A stretch of 64,000 bases of DNA from assembly GCF_003208435.1 (NCBI RefSeq), contig NZ_QKMF01000015.1, forward strand, positions 51,091 through 115,090, in the 5' to 3' direction. Position numbers and translations under genes: made by a program. The notes beneath the pieces are model-generated. The model did no database searches. It was not told the DNA's origin and saw only the letters and a list, made by a program, of their open reading frames with translations. Each line of letters opens with the position of its first letter. Within the stretch, counting starts at the first letter, position 1. Origin of the DNA: Pelagimonas varians. GTDB taxonomy: Bacteria; Pseudomonadota; Alphaproteobacteria; Rhodobacterales; Rhodobacteraceae. Positions 58,786 through 64,000 of this stretch are shown piece after piece.

Positions 58786-58811
58786 GCCGTCCAAAAAAGG
58801 ACAGCCCCGGT
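58786..58811 (-). terminator. Possible terminator between the small ORF and gap
   Basis: On the minus strand GGGGCTGTCC and GGACGGCCC pair (one mismatch) around a TTTTTT loop, followed by TATTTTGC. It is a moderate terminator for gap. Confidence 0.5.
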
Positions 58812-58857
58812 ATTCTGTAATCCGATCCAATCAGGGATCAAAGACCTGCGTTAGGTT

Positions 58858-59859
58858 TTAGATAAGCTTGCCCATGGCAACAGCGGTATCCGCCATGCGG
58901 TTCGAAAAGCCCCATTCGTTGTCATACCACGTCAGAATGCGCACCATGGTGCCTTCCAGAACTTTGGTTTGATCGGTTGCAAAGATTGACGACTGTGGAT
59001 CGTGGTTGAAATCCATGCTGACCAGCTTGCGATCAGTATATCCTAGCACACCTTTCAGTGGGCCATCAGCAGCAGCGCGGATCGCTGCGTTGATTTCGTC
59101 AACGCTGGTGTCGCGGGCCGCTTCAAAGGTCAGATCAACAACCGATACGTTGGGCGTCGGCACCCGGATGGCGACGCCGTCCAACTTGCCTGCCAATTCA
59201 GGTAGAACCAGACCAACAGCCTTGGCGGCACCTGTGGATGTCGGGATCATGTTCATCGCTGCAGCGCGGGCGCGGTACAGGTCCTTGTGCATTGTGTCCA
59301 AAGTTGGCTGATCGCCAGTGTAGGAGTGCACAGTGGTCATGAAGCCTTTGACGATGCCAACAGTATCATTGAGCACTTTGACGACTGGCGACAGGCAGTT
59401 GGTGGTGCAAGATGCGTTGGATACAATCAAGTCCTCGGCGGTCAGAACGTCGTCATTGACGCCAAACACCACGGTTTTGTCAGCTCCGGCACCCGGTGCG
59501 GAAATCAGAACGCGGCTTGAACCGTTTTCCAAATGCGCCTGACAGGCTTCTTTGGATGTAAAGATACCCGTGCATTCTAGCACTACGTCAACGTCGGCCC
59601 ATGGCAGGTCGGCAGGGTTGCGGATCGCCGTCACGCGGATCGGCCCGCGACCTACATCAATGCTGTCTTCAGTGGAGGTGACTTCGACTGGGAAGCGACC
59701 ATGCACAGTATCATACTGCAGCAGGTGTGCATTTGTTTCGACAGGACCAAGATCGTTGATTGCGATCACTTCGATATCGGTGCGGCCAGATTCGATAATC
59801 GCACGCAGGATGTTGCGGCCGATACGGCCAAAGCCATTGATGGCGACTTTTACGGACAT
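58858..59859 (-). CDS. gap: Glyceraldehyde-3-phosphate dehydrogenase, type I
   Basis: A 333-residue NAD-dependent GAPDH. The N-terminal [18 protein letters not shown], the active cysteine in [12 protein letters not shown] near 150 and the C-terminal [12 protein letters not shown] are all present; NDLG after the second strand suits NAD preference. The ATG at 59859 follows GGGGGAACCCAC. A CceR-like palindrome lies 42 bp upstream. Length is standard. Confidence 0.97.
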   Translation of the reverse strand: MSVKVAINGFGRIGRNILRAIIESGRTDIEVIAINDLGPVETNAHLLQYDTVHGRFPVEVTSTEDSIDVGRGPIRVTAIRNPADLPWADVDVVLECTGIFTSKEACQAHLENGSSRVLISAPGAGADKTVVFGVNDDVLTAEDLIVSNASCTTNCLSPVVKVLNDTVGIVKGFMTTVHSYTGDQPTLDTMHKDLYRARAAAMNMIPTSTGAAKAVGLVLPELAGKLDGVAIRVPTPNVSVVDLTFEAARDTSVDEINAAIRAAADGPLKGVLGYTDRKLVSMDFNHDPQSSIFATDQTKVLEGTMVRILTWYDNEWGFSNRMADTAVAMGKLI

Positions 59860-59900
59860 GTGGGTTCCCCCTGTTTGGCTCAAAAACGGCCGGTGTCAGC

Positions 59901-59914
59901 TGTTACCGCTAACA
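59901..59914 (+). promoter_or_regulatory. CceR-like operator upstream of gap
   Basis: TGTTACCGCTAACA has perfect TGTTA/TAACA arms and fits the TGTTANCGNTAACA palindrome described for the LacI-family central-carbon regulator CceR. It is 42 bp upstream of gap. The regulator gene is not in the window. Confidence 0.55.
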
Positions 59915-59964
59915 ACCATCGGTTAGCCAAATTGTCAAGCCCCAGAGGGGGTATCCACCAGCAT

Positions 59965-60108
59965 TCAGCGCCAGAACGCGATCCAATCCAGTAAAACAAA
60001 AAACTTGCGACCTAAGAACAGCAAGGCATCTGCATTGTTGAGCGTCATATCCGCAGCCACAGCAGCAATGATCGCAAGACCGATCATAATAGAGAGTTGA
60101 GTGGTCAT
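59965..60108 (-). CDS. Conserved 47-residue membrane protein next to gap
   Basis: A 47-codon frame with GGAG 7 nt before its ATG. It has one hydrophobic helix (MIGLAIIAAVAADMTL) and ends LLDWIAFWR. From memory, short proteins ending in a similar ...AFWR are found beside gap in other Roseobacters, which supports it as real. It lies upstream of gap on the same strand with the CceR-like box between. Function unknown. Confidence 0.7.
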   Translation of the reverse strand: MTTQLSIMIGLAIIAAVAADMTLNNADALLFLGRKFFVLLDWIAFWR

Positions 60109-60194
60109 GGTGGCGCTCCGGCTGTCTATAAGGGATCTGCAGGCGTAAATTAGATGTCAGTGCGCGCCGGGGAAACCACCCCGGCGGGCGCGTG

Positions 60195-60653
60195 TTAGCG
60201 GGGTAGGCGGCTGGCGTAAAAGAACATGCCTGCCAATGTGAGCGAAGCCATCACATTATAATTGGCCATACTCAGGCCAAACAGGTCCCACGCAATTTCG
60301 TCGCAGCGCACCAATGGTGCGTTCATAATCTGCTCCATCAATTCTTCTGCGGACAAGCCTGCAACAGGGGCCGAGGTGCAGGTTGACGGGCCTTCCCACC
60401 AGAACCGTTCGACACCGGAGTGGTAGATCGCCACCAATCCCGAGAATAGAACCCCGAGACCGGCAAGAAAGCTGAACAGGCGCGGCATTATTACCAGGGC
60501 CAAAGCTCCGGCCGCAATCGCCGCGAAATGTCCATAGCGCTGGGGCCAACACAAATCACAGGGGGTCAAACCGCCAATATACTGAAACCCGTAGGCCCCA
60601 ACTATCAAACCCAAAGACCCGAGGGTCGCTAGCAAGATCAAGATGCGTCTCAT
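60195..60653 (-). CDS. dsbB: Disulfide bond formation protein B
   Basis: A 152-residue membrane protein with four helices. The first redox pair is GLTPCDLCWPQRYGH near residue 35; the second pair of cysteines lies in the periplasmic loop, STCTSAP and LVRCDE. DsbB reoxidises DsbA and passes electrons to quinone. Its start overlaps the stop of the DedA gene (ATGA), so the two are coupled. The frame to 60845 is spurious. Confidence 0.9.
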   Translation of the reverse strand: MRRILILLATLGSLGLIVGAYGFQYIGGLTPCDLCWPQRYGHFAAIAAGALALVIMPRLFSFLAGLGVLFSGLVAIYHSGVERFWWEGPSTCTSAPVAGLSAEELMEQIMNAPLVRCDEIAWDLFGLSMANYNVMASLTLAGMFFYASRLPR

Positions 60654-61228
60654 AGATATTTCACCAGTATAAACCCGCCAAGCAACAGCGCCACAAATGC
60701 GACAAAGACAAGACCCAAGCGGCGCTCGATGAAATCGCGAATGGGGAGGCCGTATTTGCGCAGCAATGCCGCCACGATAAAGAACCGCAGCGCCCGCGCA
60801 ATGATCGAAGTCACAACAAATGTTCCAAGCGGCATTGCGGTCCAACCGGACATAATCGTGATTACTTTGAACGGAAAGGGCGTGACACCAGCGGTTAGAA
60901 CCGCCCAGAAGCCGACGTCGTTGAATTTCTCGTTGAACTCGGCCATCGAACCGGCCTTGCCCATGGCCTCAAGGATTGGCTGCCCAACACTGTCATAAAA
61001 GAAGAAGCCGATGCCATAGCCCAGCAATCCGCCGAGAACCGAGGATACGGTTGCAACCAGCGCAATCAGCCAGGCCCGGTTCGGCGCGGCGATAATCATC
61101 GGGATCAGCAGAACATCCGGGGGAATCGGAAAAACGGATGCTTCGATAAAGGCAACGGCGGCCAACACCCAAAGTGCGTGTTTGTGCTCGGCCTGTGCCA
61201 TGGTCCAATCATAAAGGCTGCGCAGCAT
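60650..61228 (-). CDS. DedA/YqaA-family membrane protein
   Basis: A 192-residue inner-membrane protein with about five helices and the SNARE-associated/DedA pattern (FIEASVFPIPPDVLLIPM; GFWAVLTAGVTPFPFKVITIMSG). These proteins are linked to lipid-carrier flipping and membrane homeostasis. The ATG at 61228 is preferred; 61264 is also open. It is coupled to dsbB. The family is clear; the exact activity of YqaA-type members is not settled. Confidence 0.87.
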   Translation of the reverse strand: MLRSLYDWTMAQAEHKHALWVLAAVAFIEASVFPIPPDVLLIPMIIAAPNRAWLIALVATVSSVLGGLLGYGIGFFFYDSVGQPILEAMGKAGSMAEFNEKFNDVGFWAVLTAGVTPFPFKVITIMSGWTAMPLGTFVVTSIIARALRFFIVAALLRKYGLPIRDFIERRLGLVFVAFVALLLGGFILVKYL

Positions 61229-61351
61229 GCTTTGATAATCCCTGTTTTTATGGGCAAAGACCATGCTGGAAAGAAAGCGTCAAGCCAAAGCGATTTTCTA
61301 TGCATTTTGCCCCTTTACCTTGCCCAGTGTGTTGGGTAAACGGTCGCCAGT

Positions 61352-61437
61352 GCCCAAGTGGCGGAATGGTAGACGCAGGGGATTCAAAATCCCCCGTCCT
61401 AGCGGACGTGCCGGTTCGAGTCCGGCCTTGGGTACCA
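61352..61437 (+). tRNA. tRNA-Leu (anticodon CAA)
   Basis: An 86-nt class II tRNA with acceptor arms GCCCAAG / CTTGGGT, a long variable arm, TTCAAAA anticodon loop (anticodon CAA) on a GGGAT/ATCCC stem, GGTTCGAGTCC T-arm and an encoded CCA. An integrase gene lies 143 nt downstream on the opposite strand, so the tRNA 3' end is the likely attachment site of the element that begins there. Confidence 0.95.
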
Positions 61438-61458
61438 TCGTAACTCGATGGAAACGTT

Positions 61459-61496
61459 AAAGAACCCCGTCTCAGTAGAGGCGGGGTTCTTTGTTT
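61459..61496 (+). terminator. Rho-independent terminator after tRNA-Leu
   Basis: A 15-bp inverted repeat AAAGAACCCCGTCTC / GAGGCGGGGTTCTTT (one T-G pair) with an AGTA loop, followed by GTTTCTT. Confidence 0.88.
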
Positions 61497-61579
61497 CTTG
61501 GGTCGGGGTATTTGTCTGCTCACACATGCAGCTCACACTTTCCTGTTTTGTTTTTGTTCTGTTCTATAGACAGGCATAC

Positions 61580-62635
61580 TCATTTTTCACGTCGCTTTTG
61601 GGCCGAGCGACTCAGAGTGCGGCGGCTGGCCTTAGACCGGTAGTAAGCAACCATTTCGGCGCTTTGACCTGTAACTGCTTGAATTTCGGCGTCGCTGCAT
61701 CCCGCTTCTGCAAGCCTTACGATGGCCAATTTGCGCAGACCGTGCAGGACGTAGGGACGGGCTTTATCACCCAAAGTAGCGCGCCAGTTTCGAAACGCTT
61801 TTTCGATGGCATCATACCCCAACGGCTCGGTTAGGTTTTTGGCTAGAACGAATGTGCCATGACGAGGAAGCGTGCTTAAGTAGGTGCGCAGATGGTCGGG
61901 GCAAAAGGTTTCGAACTGCTTGCTTTGTTTTTCGTCTGTAACAATCATCCATTCGCCATCAAATTGGTCTCGCCGCATTTTGATGGCGGCGTTTGGTCTT
62001 TGACCAGTTCCGAGAATCAGCTCTGCCGCCGTTTTCACTTTGGTTGGTGCATGTTTCAGCTTTTCGACCATCCAGTCAGGCCAGGGCTCGAATTCTTTTT
62101 AGCGGCCATACTTTTCGATTCCTTTGGCAGGGTTTTCGCCAAGCGGCCAATCCAGCTTTTCAGCCCCAAAGTTCCAGAGCAAAGAAATGGTTTGTAGGTA
62201 TTTGTCTGCCTTGCGCGGTGTCACGTGCAAGGCGGCATGCGCCGCGCGAACATGTTGGCGTTGCGTTTTGCGAACGTACTTGTCTGCGTTCTTGAACAGG
62301 ATGGCGTCCATGTCGCGCCGGTAGCTGGCTTTTGTACTGGCCGCGAGATTTGACTGAATGCGGGGATCAGTGCGCCATGCAATCACTAGTTCCTTCCAGC
62401 AATATTTTGAAGGTGCCGGCCTTTGAGTTTGGTGGCGACCAGATTCGCATTGCCAAAACAACTCGTCCAGTTTTTGGCTGTCGCCTTGCCAGTCCAATCT
62501 TATAGTCTTTTCTTTGCGCCGACCCGCCTCGGTCCAAGTTATGCGGTGGTAGGGGTCCCATACCGCGCGGCGAGGATTCCATTTCCAAAGCAAACGCGGC
62601 TTATTGATCCGGGGTTTTGCTGGCTTAAAGCTCAA
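61580..62635 (-). pseudogene. Tyrosine-recombinase integrase with in-frame stop
   Basis: Two frames that together make one phage-type integrase. Codons 1-178 give the N-terminal arm/core-binding part (RPAPSKYCWKELVIAWRTDP). A TAA at 62101-62099 interrupts, and the same frame continues through KEFEPWPDWMVEKL into the catalytic domain (GTGQRPNAA with Arg; LHGLRKLA with H-x-x-R; MVAYYRS with the Tyr nucleophile). A single-base change (such as CAA to TAA) explains it. TTG at 62635 with GAGGAA upstream is the likely start, overlapping the excisionase stop. The element is probably fixed unless another integrase acts. Confidence 0.85.
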
Positions 62636-62846
62636 ACTTTTCTTCCTCAGGTTTTGCGGCAAACCCGTCAATGATCGCAACTAGGTCTGCAACACGCCAT
62701 CGGGCGATACCGCCTGGCAATGTGACGGGCTGAGGTAGCGCCCCCGCAGAAACCAACCTTGAAAATTGAGTGGCAGACATGTCTAGCATGGTCGCGGCGG
62801 TTCTATCGGTTACGGCCAGATGGTCGGGCGATTGTTTTGCCATCAT
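62625..62846 (-). CDS. Excisionase-like HTH protein
   Basis: A 73-residue protein with an AlpA/excisionase-type winged HTH: AATMLDMSATQFSRLVSAGALPQP, then ARWRVADLVAIIDGF (quoted in part). Its ATG overlaps the stop of the DUF4031 gene (ATGA), and its end overlaps the integrase start by 11 nt, the usual xis-int order. It would direct excision or repress the integrase, but with a broken integrase its role is doubtful. Confidence 0.75.
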   Translation of the reverse strand: MMAKQSPDHLAVTDRTAATMLDMSATQFSRLVSAGALPQPVTLPGGIARWRVADLVAIIDGFAAKPEEEKFEL

Positions 62847-63097
62847 TTTTGTCCCTTGGCGTCGACTAGGGTGCGTCGGTCGACCTCGACCGCACCGGCC
62901 TCGATCGCTAGCGTGCGTTTGGCTTTGCAAATGCCGAAATGTGGATGGCTTTGGGATTGGAACCATTTTCGGTCGACTCCGATGGTGTCGGCCATGGCAA
63001 GAAATTCGACCACGCTGTCGGCCAGCATATGGCACATTTCCATGCGGCCTAGCCTGTGCTGCGGTTTGTCGACGTAGACAGTCACAATGGCCACCAT
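62843..63097 (-). CDS. DUF4031 protein
   Basis: An 84-residue protein matching DUF4031 by pattern: VYVDKPQHRLG, then CHMLADSVVEFLAMADTIGVDRKW and SHPHFGICKAKRTLAIEAGAVEVDRRTL (quoted in part). DUF4031 proteins are common in phages and islands and have no known function. The ATG at 63097 lies 16 nt inside the end of the small membrane gene; the long frame to 63496 is spurious. Confidence 0.72.
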   Translation of the reverse strand: MVAIVTVYVDKPQHRLGRMEMCHMLADSVVEFLAMADTIGVDRKWFQSQSHPHFGICKAKRTLAIEAGAVEVDRRTLVDAKGQK

Positions 63098-63240
63098 GCG
63101 CCGAAGTTGGCATTGGTTGCGTTCGCCCAAGTGGATAGTTTCCAAATAGCGTATGGCAGACCAACGAAGGTCAGCACTGCGCTGCCAATCAAGATGGCCA
63201 GGGTGAACAACCCGCTTGGATTTATTTTGAACTGGGTCAA
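63082..63240 (-). CDS. Small membrane protein of the island
   Basis: A 52-residue frame starting at TTG with GGAGG 7 nt upstream. One hydrophobic helix, GLFTLAILIGSAVLTFVGLPY, is followed by a short WKLSTWANATN tail. The start overlaps the stop of the XRE gene (TTGA). The translational coupling makes it credible. No function is known. Confidence 0.6.
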   Translation of the reverse strand: MTQFKINPSGLFTLAILIGSAVLTFVGLPYAIWKLSTWANATNANFGAWWPL

Positions 63241-63587
63241 AACGAAACCTCCAGGATGGCGGACTGGACGTTGCGGAGCGCAGTTTTCTGATGCTTTGCA
63301 AGGCGGCGGAAATCTGCGACCAGTTGTGCTTCGTCCTTGCTGTCGACGTCTTGCCTGGGAGCGGCTCCGTCTTCGATTCCATCGAAGAAATGGGCGACAG
63401 GAATATCCAACGTGGCGGCGATGTCCCACAGGCGGGACGCACTGACGCGGTTGGCTCCAGTTTCGTATTTTTGGATTTGCTGAAACTTGATGCCAACTGC
63501 TTCGGCCAGCTGTTGTTGAGTGACCCCTTTCAGCCAGCGGTGATGGCGGATGCGTTTCCCAACATGGATGTCAGCGTGATGGGTCAT
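63237..63587 (-). CDS. XRE-family HTH regulator of the island
   Basis: A 116-residue regulator with an N-terminal lambda-repressor-type HTH: IRHHRWLKGVTQQQLAEAVG, then IKFQQIQKYETGANRVSASRLW. The C-terminal part is variable and charged. The ATG at 63587 overlaps the stop of the truncated gene upstream. It probably controls the xis-int genes of the element. Confidence 0.87.
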   Translation of the reverse strand: MTHHADIHVGKRIRHHRWLKGVTQQQLAEAVGIKFQQIQKYETGANRVSASRLWDIAATLDIPVAHFFDGIEDGAAPRQDVDSKDEAQLVADFRRLAKHQKTALRNVQSAILEVSF

Positions 63588-63825
63588 TGCGCACCGCCTT
63601 CCGAACCGGTGTTCTGGCGGTCCTGAAACCCAAACTTTTGGCATGGAAGGTTGCGGTATTGGGATAGGAGGTAAATCTCTACCGATCCAGCTTGGTCAAG
63701 CGAGGTGCCATTGATCATGCTCGAAAGCCGATCCATCCGATCACGCTGGATGCGAGCAGATATCCCATTTTCTAGAAGCTGACGTTCTTTTGCGCGCAGC
63801 CATGCATCCTGTATTAGGGCACGAA
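63584..63825 (-). pseudogene. Uncharacterised island gene, 5' part removed by IS insertion
   Basis: A frame of about 80 codons is open on the minus strand from the IS edge to a TGA that overlaps the XRE start (ATGA). It encodes the C-terminus of a protein (RIQRDRMDRLSSMINGTSLD; VEIYLLSQYRNLPCQKFGF). The coupling to the next gene and the lack of stops indicate a real gene whose upstream part was displaced by the IS5-type element. Function unknown. Confidence 0.65.
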
Positions 63826-64000
63826 GGGGCTTTGTTGCACAAATCGGGTGCGGGGATTCATGTCGCGAATCCAGTGTGATAGCAGGCGGTCATGAGCAGC
63901 TGGAGCCCGACGAAGTACAAGACCACAAACTGGTCGTCTTACAATGACAGCTTGAAGCAGCGCGGATCGTTGTCGATCTGGTTTGATCCGGAGATGGCTT
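63826..64000 (+). mobile_element. IS5-family insertion sequence, left end (cut by window edge)
   Basis: The terminal sequence GGGGCTTTGTTGCACAAATC is typical of an IS5-family inverted repeat. A transposase frame begins 66 bp inside. The right end and the target duplication are outside the window. Confidence 0.8.
63892..64000 (+). CDS. IS5-family transposase, N-terminal fragment
   Basis: From the ATG at 63892 the frame reads MSSWSPTKYKTTNWSSYND then SLKQRGSLSIWFDPEMA, which matches the N-terminus of IS5-family DDE transposases found in many Roseobacters. It is cut by the window end after 36 codons; the catalytic residues are outside. Confidence 0.82.
   Translation, partial: MSSWSPTKYKTTNWSSYNDSLKQRGSLSIWFDPEMA

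Noticed and set aside
61400..61437. Second copy of the tRNA-Leu 3' end as the island's far attachment site
   Set aside because: Looked for TTCGAGTCC and the CCTTGGGTACCA stretch up to 64000; none seen. It may lie beyond the window.
61505..62210. Repeated GGTATTTGTCTGC as a possible attachment repeat
   Set aside because: One copy is inside the integrase coding region, it does not match the tRNA 3' end, and 13-base repeats occur by chance at this scale.

Overview
The window looks like chromosomal DNA of a marine Rhodobacteraceae (Roseobacter-group) alphaproteobacterium. This rests on gene content and protein style: split PmpA/PmpB sulfur permeases, an AglEFGAK alpha-glucoside locus, a fused indolepyruvate oxidoreductase, a valine degradation set, a 47-residue membrane protein beside gap, and many GTG/TTG starts with ATGA-type overlaps. 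No genus is claimed.

Layout. 1-4891 (minus) is a tightly coupled surface-glycan cluster: two GT2 glycosyltransferases, an FkbM methyltransferase, a sulfotransferase, and a 790-residue protein joining a degenerate sulfotransferase-like domain to a GT2 domain. 5203-8681 (plus) holds a MoxR ATPase with a CoxE-like VWA partner, then pmpAB behind a SqrR/BigR-type operator. 8765-17727 is mostly housekeeping (prfC, purL) with a Hint-domain protein, an atypical SDR, an AlkD-like protein, an M48 peptidase and two small conserved proteins. A candidate sRNA lies at 17844-17928. 18052-24400 carries a LysR regulator divergent from the indolepyruvate oxidoreductase gene, an acyltransferase and murI. 24466-26175 is a tetR-pspA-yiaA unit with four copies of one palindrome. 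argC follows, preceded by an apparent Arg-Arg leader peptide, then ccmE, a histidine kinase and eno.

31039-43559 is a sugar-utilisation region. The LacI-type regulator aglR heads a minus-strand series (beta-glucosidase, glucokinase, phosphoglucomutase, a DMT exporter). Divergent from it is aglEFGAK: binding protein, two permeases, alpha-glucosidase and ATPase. Sugars would be imported, hydrolysed to glucose, phosphorylated and passed to central metabolism; gap and eno, elsewhere in the window, each have a CceR-like palindrome upstream. uvrA follows, then a divergent DUF2892/DsrE pair.

47533-56449 contains valine catabolism: an acyl-CoA dehydrogenase, a single reading frame joining 3-hydroxyisobutyryl-CoA hydrolase to 3-hydroxyisobutyrate dehydrogenase, and mmsA with its divergent LysR gene. 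A GT4 glycosyltransferase and a GCS2-type ligase lie between them. 56509-61437 is housekeeping (CBS protein, coaD, hydrolase, gap, dsbB, DedA) ending at tRNA-Leu(CAA).

61580-64000 is the edge of an integrated element at the tRNA: an integrase with an in-frame stop, an excisionase-like HTH protein, a DUF4031 protein, a small membrane protein, an XRE regulator, and a gene cut by an IS5-family insertion that runs off the window. No CRISPR array or rRNA was seen. All functions are inferred from reading sequence; no database search was run.
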